DNA from: Parvularculaceae bacterium
GTDB lineage: Bacteria; Pseudomonadota; Alphaproteobacteria; Caulobacterales; Parvularculaceae
DNA: 63,534 bases
NCBI GenBank assembly: GCA_021776435.1
Contig: JAJFFW010000103.1
Location: 1 to 63,534, forward strand
Reading direction: 5' to 3'
Positions 45,369 to 53,624 of this stretch are shown piece by piece. Position 1 is the stretch's first letter. The number at the start of each line of letters is the position of its first letter. Made by a program: the position numbers and the translations under genes. The notes under the pieces are model-generated. The model saw only the letters and a list, made by a program, of their open reading frames with translations. It did not search any database and was not told the DNA's origin.

Positions 45369-46016
45369 ATGACGGACACATGCAGACTTTATCTGATCTC
45401 ACCACCAAAAATTCAAAATTACCAAGAGTTTTCGGAACTGTTTCGGTGTGCCCTTGGTGCGGGTGATGTGGCGTGCATGCAGTTGCGTCTGAAAACGGAG
45501 AGCGGCGCCGCCGTTCCCGATAATGATGTGCTACGCGCTTCGGAAATGCTTCTGCCCATTGCGCGGGCGCATGATGTTGCGTTTTTGATCAATGACCGGC
45601 CGGATTTGGCCCTTCAAGCTGGCGCTGATGGCGTGCATGTGGGGCAAAACGATGTTTCTTACAGCGAAGCCCGCGCTGCATTAGGGCCGGATGCAACGGT
45701 TGGCGTCACCTGTCACAATTCTAAGGACCTTGCGGTGGCGGCGAGTGAGGCGGGCGCCGATTATGTCGCCTTTGGGGCTTTCTTTCACACAAATACGAAA
45801 GAGACGTCTTCGCGCGCCGATCCTGGGTTATTGGAGTGGTGGCGCTACGCAACAACTGTCCCAAGCGTCGCGATTGGGGGCATAACGTCGGAAAATTGCG
45901 GCGATATTGTCCGTGCGGGGGCAGATTTTATCGCCGTCTCTTCAAGCGTCTGGAATGACCTTGCGGGACCTGCGTCGGCTGTGAAGGCCTTGAATGCTGC
46001 GATTGCTGCTGCCTGA
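45369..46016 (+). CDS. thiE: thiamine-phosphate synthase
   Basis: 215 residues with a (beta/alpha)8 pattern. Diphosphate and pyrimidine binding residues lie in MQLRLKTES, LINDRPDLALQAGADGVHVGQ and VGVTCHNSKD; the thiazole-phosphate loop is GADYVAFGAFFHTNTK and AIGGITSENC closes the barrel. It joins HMP-diphosphate with thiazole phosphate to make thiamine phosphate. The usual QLREK is QLRLK here. No other thi gene is adjacent; thiD lies far downstream at 62475. Confidence 0.9.
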   Translation: MTDTCRLYLISPPKIQNYQEFSELFRCALGAGDVACMQLRLKTESGAAVPDNDVLRASEMLLPIARAHDVAFLINDRPDLALQAGADGVHVGQNDVSYSEARAALGPDATVGVTCHNSKDLAVAASEAGADYVAFGAFFHTNTKETSSRADPGLLEWWRYATTVPSVAIGGITSENCGDIVRAGADFIAVSSSVWNDLAGPASAVKALNAAIAAA

Positions 46017-46191
46017 ATCCGGATCTGAAAAAGTCGAAACCTGTTTTTCACAAAATCATGCGAAAACAAATACGAGTGCAAAATGCGATAAACTGAAATC
46101 GGTATTTTGCTCCAGGTGTTGATGCAGAATGGTGGGTGGCGTGGGCTGCCAGCTTTGCTAATCTGCAGGGACGATTCTTTGAGGCGATACA

Positions 46192-47223
46192 ATGTTGATG
46201 TGCAGGTTAATCCTACCCGCCTTAATTCTTTTCGTTGCTCTCCTCGGGGCTTCCCTCGGGGCTTCGGCGTTGGCGCAAGGGGGCGAACCGAGCATCCTGG
46301 AACGTGCCATCGAACAAGTTATTGCGGGCGATCATAAACAGGCGCGGATCATTATCACCCCCCTTGCCGAATCTGGCGATCCCGACGCCCAGCATCTCCT
46401 CGGTTATCTTTATGAGAACGGCCTTGGCGGGCCGACAGATGTTGAAACCGCGATCGCCCTATATGTGAAGGCTGCGATCGGTGGTCAGGCTGACGCGCAA
46501 TTTGCACTGGGTGAGCTTGCGTCTTCCAATGATGATGTCACACGCGATTATAAACGGGCGGCCGGCTGGTACGAACTCGCCGCGGAACAAAATCACCCTC
46601 GCGCGCAACTTCGTCTCGGCGTGATGTATGCACAAGGCTTAGGCGTTGAGCTGAACAGGACACGGGCTTTTGAGCTGTTTGAACAGGCTGCGGCGCTCGG
46701 TGAGCCGAATGGGCAATATAATTTGGGTTTGGCGTATTTGACTGGTGATCATCGTAAGCTCGATTACAAAAAGGCGTCTGAACTCTTCCTGAAAGCCGCC
46801 GAGCAAGGTCATTCCGACGCGCAATATAATTTGGCTTTGTTGTTTGATTCCGACCTCGCCGGAGACCCGGATCCTGAGCAAACGATTTATTGGATGACCG
46901 AGGCGGCTCAAGGGGGGCTTGCCCAAGCCTATGTCGCGCTGGGGCTGTTGATGCATGAAGGACGCGGTGAGGTCCAATCGGATTCGGTCGCTGCAGACTG
47001 GTTTGAAAAAGCCGCCGCAGCAGGCGAGCCGCAGGGGCAGTTCCTTTTTGCCGTGTCGCTGGTTGAAGGTGTTGGCCGCGAAAAGAATCCTCACGAAGCA
47101 CTTTTGTGGCTGGAGCGTGTGCTCGCCAATCCTGATGGGCTCGATCCTCAGACGAAGGCCAATGCCGTCGAGCTCCGTGACCGACTCGCGCTGGCGAATA
47201 AAAGTTCGACTCTGCGCCCCTAA
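46192..47223 (+). CDS. secreted Sel1-repeat protein
   Basis: 343 residues with a signal peptide (LILFVALLGASLGASALAQG). The remainder consists of about seven Sel1-like repeats of 36 residues, for example DAQHLLGYLYENGLGGPTDV, PRAQLRLGVMYAQGLGVELN and GQYNLGLAYLTGDHRKLDYK. Sel1 repeats are TPR-like adaptor modules that bind proteins. A periplasmic scaffold role is inferred; no catalytic domain is present. It stands alone before ruvC with a 61-bp gap. Confidence 0.87.
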   Translation: MLMCRLILPALILFVALLGASLGASALAQGGEPSILERAIEQVIAGDHKQARIIITPLAESGDPDAQHLLGYLYENGLGGPTDVETAIALYVKAAIGGQADAQFALGELASSNDDVTRDYKRAAGWYELAAEQNHPRAQLRLGVMYAQGLGVELNRTRAFELFEQAAALGEPNGQYNLGLAYLTGDHRKLDYKKASELFLKAAEQGHSDAQYNLALLFDSDLAGDPDPEQTIYWMTEAAQGGLAQAYVALGLLMHEGRGEVQSDSVAADWFEKAAAAGEPQGQFLFAVSLVEGVGREKNPHEALLWLERVLANPDGLDPQTKANAVELRDRLALANKSSTLRP

Positions 47224-47284
47224 AGCGCTGTACAAATCGAATTCTTCAGTTCCTGTTTCGTTCCAATCACCCTATGGTGGCGCC

Positions 47285-47788
47285 ATGAGCGCAGTGATTC
47301 GCATATTGGGCATTGATCCGGGGTCGTCAGCGACCGGTTGGGGCGTCGTTGATCGGGACGGCGCACGGCTCTCTTTTGTCGGGGCAGGCGTTGTGCGACC
47401 GCCGCGCAATACAAATCGTGCGGCACGGCTGGTTTTTATTTTTGAGGCGCTTCGATCGGTTATCGCTGATTTGCGGCCTGTTGAGGCGGCGGTAGAGGAA
47501 ACGTTTGTGAACGCCAATCCGCGCGATGCGCTGGTGTTGGGGCAGGCGCGCGGCGTCGCGATGCTGGCGCCAGCCCTGTCGCATATGCTGGTTGCTGAAT
47601 ACGCCGCCAATACCGTGAAAAAATCAGTGGTTGGGCGCGGTCATGCCGACAAGACGCAAGTGCAGTCGATGGTGCGAGTGTTGTTGCCCGCTGCTGGTGT
47701 GCAGAAAGCAGATGCAGCGGATGCGCTCGCCGTGGCCATTTGTCATGCTCACCATATGGATATGCGACGACTGGAGGCGGCGGGATGA
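47285..47788 (+). CDS. ruvC: Holliday junction endodeoxyribonuclease RuvC
   Basis: 167 residues from ATG 47285; the frame runs back to 46955 inside the Sel1 gene but [20 protein letters not shown] is the true N-terminus. The catalytic acidic residues lie in [18 protein letters not shown] and [15 protein letters not shown]. RuvC dimers cut Holliday junctions delivered by RuvAB. Its stop overlaps the ruvA start (ATGA). Confidence 0.96.
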   Translation: MSAVIRILGIDPGSSATGWGVVDRDGARLSFVGAGVVRPPRNTNRAARLVFIFEALRSVIADLRPVEAAVEETFVNANPRDALVLGQARGVAMLAPALSHMLVAEYAANTVKKSVVGRGHADKTQVQSMVRVLLPAAGVQKADAADALAVAICHAHHMDMRRLEAAG

Positions 47789-48417
47789 TCGGACGCTTAA
47801 GAGGAACCATTGCGGCGCTGGGCGAAGAAACTGCGCTGATCGATGTCGGCGGTGTTGGTTATGAAATCCATGCGGCGTCGCGGACCCTTCAGCGGCTGGG
47901 GATTGGCGAAGCCGCGACGTTATCGATTGAAACTCTGGTGCGCGAAGATTTGATCCGGCTTTATGCTTTCGAGAGTGAAGCAGAACGTCAAAGTTTCCGG
48001 CTGCTGCAAAGCGTCCAGGGTGTCGGCGCGCGCAGTGCGCTGAGCATTTTACAGATCCTGCCGCCCACTGATCTTTATGACGCCATCGCTGCGGAGGATG
48101 TGGCGGCGCTTTCCCGGGCCCACGGTGTTGGCAAAAAAATCGCCCAGCGTATCGCGACCGAACTTCAGTCGAAACTGGGCGCACTTGCCGGCGGCGGCGG
48201 CGCAGGCTTTACGGTTGCTGCCCGTCAGAATGTTGGCGCCAATGGGCGGGAGGGTGAAAATAACGCCCGTTCGGACGCGGTATCGGCGCTCGCGCATCTC
48301 GGTTATGAGGGTGTTGAGGCGCGTCGCGCCGTTGCCGCTGTATCGACGACAGTGGGCGATGACGCCAGCGTTCAGGGCTTGATCAAAGCGGCGTTGAAGG
48401 AATTAGCGCCGGTGTAA
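47785..48417 (+). CDS. ruvA: Holliday junction branch-migration protein RuvA
   Basis: 210 residues from ATG 47785. Domain I begins [20 protein letters not shown] and includes [10 protein letters not shown]; the helix-hairpin-helix is in [16 protein letters not shown] and [16 protein letters not shown]; a flexible linker and the RuvB-binding domain III ([20 protein letters not shown]) follow. RuvA tetramers clamp the junction and load RuvB. In most relatives ruvB follows directly; here 815 bp with palindromes and a DUF559 gene lie between them. Confidence 0.96.
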   Translation: MIGRLRGTIAALGEETALIDVGGVGYEIHAASRTLQRLGIGEAATLSIETLVREDLIRLYAFESEAERQSFRLLQSVQGVGARSALSILQILPPTDLYDAIAAEDVAALSRAHGVGKKIAQRIATELQSKLGALAGGGGAGFTVAARQNVGANGREGENNARSDAVSALAHLGYEGVEARRAVAAVSTTVGDDASVQGLIKAALKELAPV

Positions 48418-48469
48418 TGACGTATACGGAGAAATGAAACCTTGAGATTGAGGTTAGATACGGCGCTAT

Positions 48470-48494
48470 CCCCTCTCCCCATCGGGGAGAGGGG
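48470..48494. repeat. palindrome P1 (short variant)
   Basis: CCCCTCTCCCC pairs perfectly with GGGGAGAGGGG around ATC. It is the first of the C/G-rich palindromes after ruvA and lacks the GGGTGAGGGT tail seen in the others. As a stable hairpin about 50 nt after the ruvA stop codon, it could slow exonucleases. Confidence 0.85.
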
Positions 48495-48553
48495 AATCGT
48501 ATGTGAGCGCTTTATAATTGGACCGCGGCGCTTGCCACGCGCTCTGGCCTGTT

Positions 48554-48590
48554 CCCTCTCCCGCTGGCGGGAGAGGGTTAGGGTGAGGGT
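48554..48590 (+). repeat. REP-like palindrome P2 with right-hand tail
   Basis: CCCTCTCCCGC (48554-48564) pairs with GCGGGAGAGGG (48567-48577) around TG, followed by the tail TTAGGGTGAGGGT. It is the same element as P3 and P4 but in the opposite orientation, so P2 and P3 form an inverted pair with tails facing each other. Confidence 0.88.
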
Positions 48591-48640
48591 GGACAGCGCT
48601 GCAACATGGCGGAGAGTCGGTTCAGCTTCGCGCGGTGTGT

Positions 48641-48681
48641 CACCCTCACCCCCAACCCCTCTCCCGCCAGCGGGAGAGGGG
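48641..48681 (-). repeat. REP-like palindrome P3, left direct repeat flanking the DUF559 cassette
   Basis: The tail CACCCTCACCCCC (48641-48653) leads into CCCCTCTCCCGC (48656-48667) paired with GCGGGAGAGGGG (48670-48681) around CA. This 41-bp element matches P4 (49166-49206) at 40 positions and in the same orientation. Confidence 0.9.
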
Positions 48682-48736
48682 AGAATCCCGCGCGGCAAGT
48701 TCGACTCAGAACGCAAGCCGAATGCTATTTGCGATT

Positions 48737-48779
48737 GCCCTGCCTCTCTCTCGCTGGTTAGAGGCCGGGGGGAGAGGGC
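48737..48779. repeat. degenerate palindrome P5
   Basis: GCCCTGCCTCTCTCTCGCTGG and a right arm ending GGAGAGGGC form an imperfect copy of the same family, with a TTAGAGGCC insertion between the arms. It lies between P3 and the DUF559 gene. Confidence 0.5.
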
Positions 48780-48809
48780 GGTCATGCGCGCAGCAGGCGA
48801 GCCGTCACA

Positions 48810-49154
48810 ATGAAGCCGCGCAAAAACATCAATCGCGCTCGCAGCCTTCGAAAGAACACGAATGCGCCCGAAGAGATAGCATGGGAGGCGTTGCGTACTT
48901 TCCGCCGACTTGGATATCCGGTTCGCCGCCAGCATCCCATCGGGCGTTTCATCGTCGACTTCGCAATCGTCAAACGGAAACTTGCCATCGAGATTGACGG
49001 TGGAATCCACGACCTGCCGTCGGTTGCGAAAACGGACGACATTCGCGAGAAAGAGATTAATGAAAAAGGCTGGCGTGTTTTGCACGTGCCGGCCGAGGCC
49101 GCCATGAGTCGGGATCATCTCACGGCGCTGGTACAGAAAGAGCTTGGGCTTTGA
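48810..49154 (+). CDS. DUF559 (Vsr-like) endonuclease-domain protein
   Basis: 114 residues. The DUF559 pattern is complete: TNAPEEIAWEALRTFRRLGY, RRQHPIGRFIVDFAIVKRKL, AIEIDGGIHD, then DIREKEINEKGWRVLHVPAE. The D-(x)n-E-x-D core (VDFA then IEIDG) fits a PD-(D/E)XK nuclease fold related to Vsr mismatch endonucleases. No ribosome-binding site is evident. The gene interrupts the normal ruvA-ruvB neighbourhood and is enclosed by 41-bp direct repeats P3 and P4, with P4 starting 12 nt after its stop codon. Activity and biological role of DUF559 proteins are not established; involvement in mobility of the repeats is speculation. Confidence 0.88.
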   Translation: MKPRKNINRARSLRKNTNAPEEIAWEALRTFRRLGYPVRRQHPIGRFIVDFAIVKRKLAIEIDGGIHDLPSVAKTDDIREKEINEKGWRVLHVPAEAAMSRDHLTALVQKELGL

Positions 49155-49165
49155 TGCAGCAGGCG

Positions 49166-49206
49166 CACCCTCACCCCCGACCCCTCTCCCGCCAGCGGGA
49201 GAGGGG
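49166..49206 (-). repeat. REP-like palindrome P4, right direct repeat flanking the DUF559 cassette
   Basis: Tail CACCCTCACCCCCGA, then CCCCTCTCCCGC (49181-49192) paired with GCGGGAGAGGGG (49195-49206) around CA. It differs from P3 at a single base. It ends 26 nt before the ruvB start codon, so the hairpin lies in the ruvB leader. Confidence 0.9.
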
Positions 49207-49232
49207 CGCGCATGCGGTTTGCGGAGGCGGTA

Positions 49233-50270
49233 ATGGCTGAACCTGCATACACCGACGACCGCCTGATTGACGGCGCGCCAAAACGCGAGGACGCCGATGT
49301 GGCGCTGCGCCCCAAGCGCCTCGATGATTTCATCGGCCAGCCTCAGGCGAAAGATAATCTGCGAATTTTTGTCGGGGCGGCGCGCAAGCGCGGCGAGGCG
49401 CTCGATCATGTTCTGTTTCACGGCCCGCCCGGCCTGGGTAAGACGACGCTGGCGCATATCGTCGCCAATGAGTTGGAAGTGAATTTCCGCGCCACCTCCG
49501 GCCCGGTGATCACCAAGCCCGGCGATCTCGCGGCGCTGCTGACAAATCTCGAAGCGGGCGATGTACTGTTCATCGACGAAATTCACCGCCTCAACCCGGC
49601 GGTTGAGGAAGTGCTCTATCCGGCGATGGAAGATTACGCCCTCGATCTGATGATCGGCGAGGGGCCGTCGGCGCGTTCGGTCCGCATAGACTTGCCGCAT
49701 TTTACACTGATCGGCGCGACGACGCGCTCAGGGCTGTTGGCGAAACCCTTGCTTGATCGGTTCGGCATTCCGATCCGGTTAGATTTTTACAGCCATGAAG
49801 ATTTACAGGCGATCGTGCGGCGCGGGGCCGACAAGCTTGGCGCGGCGATGTCTGACGATGGCGCCATGGAGATTGCGCGCCGCGCCCGCGGCACACCCCG
49901 CGTCGCCGGGCGGTTGATGCGCCGGGTGCGTGATGTGGCGACGGTTGAAGGGGCGGTGCTGATTGATCTCAATGTTGCTGATCGTGCGCTGAAACGGTTG
50001 GAAATCGATGGGCTTGGCCTTGATCCTCTCGACCGGCGTTATCTTCGTCTGATTGCGGAACATTTTGGCGGCGGCCCGGTTGGCGTTGAAACCCTGGCCG
50101 CCTCTCTGGCGGAAGCGCGCGATGCGGTTGAAGATGTGGTCGAGCCGTTCTTGATGCAGCAGGGCCTTATTCAGCGCACCCCGCGCGGACGGGTGCTCTC
50201 GGCCAGCGCCTGGGGTCATTTGGGACTTGCCGCGCCGAAGGAGACAGCGGGCGATTTGTTTGGGAAATAA
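49233..50270 (+). CDS. ruvB: Holliday junction branch-migration helicase RuvB
   Basis: 345 residues from ATG 49233, with GGAGG 5 nt upstream; ATG 49212 is in frame but less well placed. [18 protein letters not shown], Walker [14 protein letters not shown], Walker [11 protein letters not shown], and [18 protein letters not shown] are all diagnostic. Hexameric RuvB rings pump DNA through the RuvA-bound junction. It is separated from ruvA by the palindrome/DUF559 insertion, so its transcription may depend on read-through past several hairpins. Confidence 0.97.
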   Translation: MAEPAYTDDRLIDGAPKREDADVALRPKRLDDFIGQPQAKDNLRIFVGAARKRGEALDHVLFHGPPGLGKTTLAHIVANELEVNFRATSGPVITKPGDLAALLTNLEAGDVLFIDEIHRLNPAVEEVLYPAMEDYALDLMIGEGPSARSVRIDLPHFTLIGATTRSGLLAKPLLDRFGIPIRLDFYSHEDLQAIVRRGADKLGAAMSDDGAMEIARRARGTPRVAGRLMRRVRDVATVEGAVLIDLNVADRALKRLEIDGLGLDPLDRRYLRLIAEHFGGGPVGVETLAASLAEARDAVEDVVEPFLMQQGLIQRTPRGRVLSASAWGHLGLAAPKETAGDLFGK

Positions 50271-50306
50271 CCCCGCCCCTCCGCCATCCCCGGGCGGACA
50301 ATGGGC

Positions 50307-50351
50307 TTGAATTTATAACAATCTATGCTATCTAATGATAAAGATTGTTAT
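50307..50351 (+). promoter_or_regulatory. parDE promoter and operator
   Basis: A 10-bp inverted repeat, ATAACAATCT (50315-50324) and AGATTGTTAT (50342-50351), flanks a -10-like TATCTA (50329-50334) that is 16 bp after TTGAAT (50307-50312). The arrangement fits autorepression, in which the ParD ribbon-helix-helix dimer binds the repeat and blocks RNA polymerase. Confidence 0.6.
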
Positions 50352-50366
50352 TATTGGGCAAGCATC

Positions 50367-50630
50367 ATGAATATCTCCCTCACCCCGACCCTTGAGAAAA
50401 TGATTCGCAAAAAGGTCGACAGCGGTCTTTACAACAATTCGAGCGAAGTGATCCGCGAGGCGCTGCGGCTGATGAACACGCATGAGCAGCTTCTGTTTGA
50501 GGAAAAACGCGACCGGTTGCGGGCTTATCTGAAAGAGGGGCTTGCATCGATCGAGCGCGGCGAAGGCGTCGAGCTTGAAGACGCTGCTGCGATCGACCGT
50601 TTCTTCGCCGGCGTCCGCCGCGCCAAATGA
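50367..50630 (+). CDS. parD: ParD-type antitoxin
   Basis: 87 residues from ATG 50367; the frame is open from 50325. NISLTPTLEKMIRKKVDSGL and YNNSSEVIREALRLM form the ribbon-helix-helix DNA-binding domain; the rest is an acidic, likely disordered tail (LASIERGEGVELED) that should wrap ParE. It neutralises the toxin and represses its own operon. The start overlaps no other gene; its stop overlaps parE by 4 bp (ATGA). The pair lies between ruvB and ybgC, which are often adjacent in relatives, so it looks like an insertion. Confidence 0.92.
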   Translation: MNISLTPTLEKMIRKKVDSGLYNNSSEVIREALRLMNTHEQLLFEEKRDRLRAYLKEGLASIERGEGVELEDAAAIDRFFAGVRRAK

Positions 50631-50932
50631 AACGGCTTGTCCTTGCCGCGCGCATTACGGACGAGATGGGCGAAATTTATCAGTATACGCTGAAAACATT
50701 TGGCGCGGCGCAGGCCGGGCGCTATCTTGACGAGATCAATGCGGCGTTCAGACGCATTCAGGAGAATGAAGCAATCGGGTGCGAACGCGATGATGTTCTT
50801 GAGGGTTTTCGAAGCATTGCCGTCGGCGGGCACGTCATTTTTTATCGAGTTTCAAACCTTATCGAGATCGTCGGTGTTCCGCATCGCAGACGCGACATTG
50901 GCCGATACTTCGCTTCGTGCAAGGATGAGTGA
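50627..50932 (+). CDS. parE: ParE-type toxin
   Basis: 101 residues. LAARITDEMGEIYQYTLKTF, AGRYLDEINAAFRRIQENEA, FRSIAVGGHVIFYRV and IEIVGVPHRRRDI follow the ParE/RelE-superfamily fold. ParE toxins inhibit DNA gyrase. The conserved C-terminal Arg-rich region is present, so nothing suggests loss of function. It follows parD with translational coupling and precedes ybgC by 6 bp. Confidence 0.92.
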   Translation: MKRLVLAARITDEMGEIYQYTLKTFGAAQAGRYLDEINAAFRRIQENEAIGCERDDVLEGFRSIAVGGHVIFYRVSNLIEIVGVPHRRRDIGRYFASCKDE

Positions 50933-50938
50933 GATCGA

Positions 50939-51340
50939 ATGACGCAACCCTTCACCCACCCCGTCCGGATTTATTACGAAGACACCGATTTCTCGGGCGC
51001 GGTTTATCATGCCGCTTATTTGAAATTCTTTGAACGTGGCCGCACCGAGGCGCTTCGTGAATGCGGCGTTTCGCATACGGAGCTCTTGGCTCGGGGAGAG
51101 CCGCTCGCCTTCGCGGTGCGTAAAATGGCGGTCGAATGGATCGTACCGGCGCGGATCGACGATCTGCTGACGGTGAAGACGCGCTTTCTGGCGGCGCGCG
51201 GCGCGCGCCTGGCGCTCGAGCAGGAAATCTGGCGCGAGGATGCGCTGATCGCCCGCGCCGATGTTGAGGCGGTTTGCATTTCGCTCGACGGCCGCCCTCG
51301 CAGGGTTCCCCGCGACATTGTCGAGCGATTCACAGTTTAA
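50939..51340 (+). CDS. ybgC: tol-pal system-associated acyl-CoA thioesterase
   Basis: 133 residues, hot-dog fold. VRIYYEDTDFSGAVYHAAYL contains the catalytic Asp typical of 4-hydroxybenzoyl-CoA thioesterase-like enzymes, followed by KFFERGRTEALRECG. YbgC hydrolyses short acyl-CoAs and is encoded with Tol-Pal genes in many proteobacteria. The parDE pair separates it from ruvB, and 243 bp separate it from tolQ. Confidence 0.93.
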   Translation: MTQPFTHPVRIYYEDTDFSGAVYHAAYLKFFERGRTEALRECGVSHTELLARGEPLAFAVRKMAVEWIVPARIDDLLTVKTRFLAARGARLALEQEIWREDALIARADVEAVCISLDGRPRRVPRDIVERFTV

Positions 51341-51583
51341 AAATTGATCCACGCCTTGTGATAATCATATTAAACTTTGGCAAATGTCGTCATTCAGTTG
51401 GTCCTCGGTCAATGAATTGCCTAATTTCCACGTGATAGGGGATTAAACAGTCGGCCTATCGATGGTAACGATGAGCAAGCCTTCGCGCGGGCGTATCGCG
51501 CGAGACCGGTCGTTTGCGCTTATTTTGGCGTGTCAGTTTAGTCCGGTCCTGATTTTAGGACCGATTCAGGGGATACAACATCG

Positions 51584-52294
51584 ATGGAAACAGAAATCGC
51601 AGCAGGCGCGATAGGGGGCGATTTCAGCCTTTTTAGCTTATTCTTGCGCGCCGACCCTGTGGTGAAGACCGTGATGGGAATCCTCGGGCTGGCGTCGGTC
51701 TGGTCATGGGCGATCATCTTCGACAAGTCACTTGTGTTCGGTCGACTGAAGCGCAAATCAACGCGGTTTGAAGACCAATTCTGGTCGGGCAGGCCGCTTG
51801 ATGAGCTCTACCGCAAGATCGGCGATAAGGCGGATCATCCCATGGCGCGGGCCTTTGTTGCGGCGATGGAAGAATGGTTGCGCACGAAGGATACAGGGCG
51901 CAGCGATGCGTTCGTTGTCGGCTCCAAGGAGCGCATTGAGAAACTCTTGAACGTTTCGGTTTCCCGTGAGCTGGAAAAAACAGAACGCAATCTTGGCTTT
52001 CTGGCGACTGTCGGTTCGGCGGCGCCGTTCATCGGCCTTCTTGGGACGGTGTGGGGCATCATGAATGCGTTCCAGGCGATTGCACTGACCAAAGATACAA
52101 ACCTCGCAGTCGTGGCGCCCGGTATCGCAGAGGCGCTTTTTGCCACCGCACTTGGTCTGCTCGCTGCGATCCCCGCTGTTGTCGGGTATAATCGCTATTC
52201 GGCCGCGTTGAATTCCTTCGCGGTTCGTCTTCAGGGTTTTGCTGACGAATTCTCCGCAATCTTATCACGTCAGATTGATGAGAGGACGAAATAA
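51584..52294 (+). CDS. tolQ: TolQ proton channel subunit
   Basis: 236 residues. FSLFSLFLRADPVVKTVMGI begins the first helix; LGFLATVGSAAPFIGLLGTV and the third helix region AEALFATALGLLAAIPAVVG are the conserved ExbB/TolQ channel segments. With TolR it uses proton flow to drive TolA. The stop codon overlaps the tolR ATG by one base. An AGGGG stands upstream, and 243 bp separate it from ybgC. Confidence 0.96.
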   Translation: METEIAAGAIGGDFSLFSLFLRADPVVKTVMGILGLASVWSWAIIFDKSLVFGRLKRKSTRFEDQFWSGRPLDELYRKIGDKADHPMARAFVAAMEEWLRTKDTGRSDAFVVGSKERIEKLLNVSVSRELEKTERNLGFLATVGSAAPFIGLLGTVWGIMNAFQAIALTKDTNLAVVAPGIAEALFATALGLLAAIPAVVGYNRYSAALNSFAVRLQGFADEFSAILSRQIDERTK

Positions 52295-52734
52295 TGGGGA
52301 TCAACACAGGCGGTGGGCGCCATCGTCCAGGCAGACCTCAGCCATTGTCTGAAATCAATGTGACGCCGATGGTCGATGTGATGCTGGTTTTGCTGATTGT
52401 GTTCATGGTCGCGGCGCCGCTGCTGACGGTCGGCGTCAATGTCGATTTGCCGGAAACTGAGGCCGATCCTATTCAGGATCAGGGCGAACCGTTGACTGTT
52501 ACGATTTCAGCCGATGGATTGATCTATGTGCAAGAAACCGTTGTCGAAATTGATAATCTTGTGCCGCATCTCGAAGCAATCGCAACCGCGGGTTACGATC
52601 AGCGGATATTTATTCGCGGCGATCAAACCCGGTCTTATGGCGATGTTGTGAAGGTAATGGGGCGGATCAACGCCGCCGGATTTCGTCACATCGGACTCGT
52701 TACTGATCCCGTTATAGATCCTAAGTTGAATTAG
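52294..52734 (+). CDS. tolR: TolR proton channel subunit
   Basis: 146 residues of the ExbD/TolR family. A short cytoplasmic tail (RPQPLSEINVTPMVDV) precedes one membrane helix (MLVLLIVFMVAAPLLTVGV), which carries the proton-relay Asp in PMVDVMLV. The periplasmic domain includes IFIRGDQTRSYGDVVKVMG. It works with TolQ to energise TolA. Co-transcribed with tolQ (1-bp overlap) and tolA. Confidence 0.96.
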   Translation: MGINTGGGRHRPGRPQPLSEINVTPMVDVMLVLLIVFMVAAPLLTVGVNVDLPETEADPIQDQGEPLTVTISADGLIYVQETVVEIDNLVPHLEAIATAGYDQRIFIRGDQTRSYGDVVKVMGRINAAGFRHIGLVTDPVIDPKLN

Positions 52735-52759
52735 TCGCCCGGGAGGGCCGAGGGGACCC

Positions 52760-53593
52760 ATGCGTTTCGGCATTTTCGTTTCCCTTCTTGCCCACCTTGC
52801 ATTGGCGGGGTTGGCGCTGTTTTCGCTGCCTGAAGGGTGGCGGCCTGACCTGCAAGTCGAGCCCTACGTGCCGATTGAGTTAATCGCCGAGGCGGAGCTG
52901 GCCAAGAAAACGAGTGTGCCCGCCGCTCAAATTGAGCCTATTGAAGACATTCTACCAGAGCCTGCGCCGGAGCCAGAGCCAGAGCCCATCATCGAAGAAC
53001 TGGCTCCAGCGCCCGAGCCAGTAATCGAGGAAAAAATCCCCGAGCCGGAGCCGGAACCAGCGCCAGTAAAACTGGAACCGGAACTTCCGAAGGAAACGCC
53101 AAAAATCAGGCCGAAAAAGGCGGAAAATAACGACCTCGATCTCGATGCGTTATCGGCGCTTGTCGATAAGTCTAAAGATGACTCGTCCCAATCCAAGGCG
53201 CCGCGCGAAACCGCATCCGACGCCGTTAATGTGGCGCAACGAGATCGCGCGGCCATTGGCGCCGGAGATCGTTTGACGGCAAGTGATTACGCAAAACTGC
53301 AGGCGGCCATGTTCAAATGTTGGACACCGCCAGTCGGCGCACCGGATGCAGAAAAGCTGAAAGTGCTCATCGAAATACGGTTGAGTCGGGATGGAACGCT
53401 CGATGGTCAGCCACGGGTCTTGAATTCCACAGCCATTGCGCTCTCCGGCAATCAATTTTGGAAAACAGCCGAACAAGCAGCCTTGCGTGCCGTAATTTCG
53501 TGCCAACCTTATGATTTTCTCTCTCAGGATCGATATGAGTCCTGGCATGAGCTTGAAATGAATTTCGACATGAGCGCCATGGTTGGACGTTAA
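52760..53593 (+). CDS. tolA: TolA periplasmic linker protein
   Basis: 277 residues. One N-terminal helix (IFVSLLAHLALAGLALFSL) is followed by a Pro/Glu-rich stretch at about residues 65-115 (PEPAPEPEPEP and EPEPEPAPVKLEPELP), then a charged linker and a C-terminal domain (LTASDYAKLQAAMFKCWTPP, LSRDGTLDGQPRVLN). E. coli TolA has a long alanine-rich helix instead; a PEP-rich spacer is normal in alphaproteobacteria. TolA links the inner-membrane motor to Pal and TolB. It lies 25 bp after tolR. Confidence 0.92.
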   Translation: MRFGIFVSLLAHLALAGLALFSLPEGWRPDLQVEPYVPIELIAEAELAKKTSVPAAQIEPIEDILPEPAPEPEPEPIIEELAPAPEPVIEEKIPEPEPEPAPVKLEPELPKETPKIRPKKAENNDLDLDALSALVDKSKDDSSQSKAPRETASDAVNVAQRDRAAIGAGDRLTASDYAKLQAAMFKCWTPPVGAPDAEKLKVLIEIRLSRDGTLDGQPRVLNSTAIALSGNQFWKTAEQAALRAVISCQPYDFLSQDRYESWHELEMNFDMSAMVGR

Positions 53594-53624
53594 TGGCTAA
53601 GAGCAGAGAAGCGAGAATGAGACG

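Noticed and set aside
48372-49700. 442-codon minus-strand open frame across ruvA, the palindromes and ruvB
   Set aside because: Its product is Arg- and His-rich with no recognisable fold, it mirrors the plus-strand ruvA and ruvB coding frames, and the central part merely translates the palindromes.
50280-50298. Hairpin after ruvB as a terminator
   Set aside because: TCCGCC/GGCGGA forms a 6-bp stem but there is no T-tract, so a Rho-independent terminator is not supported.
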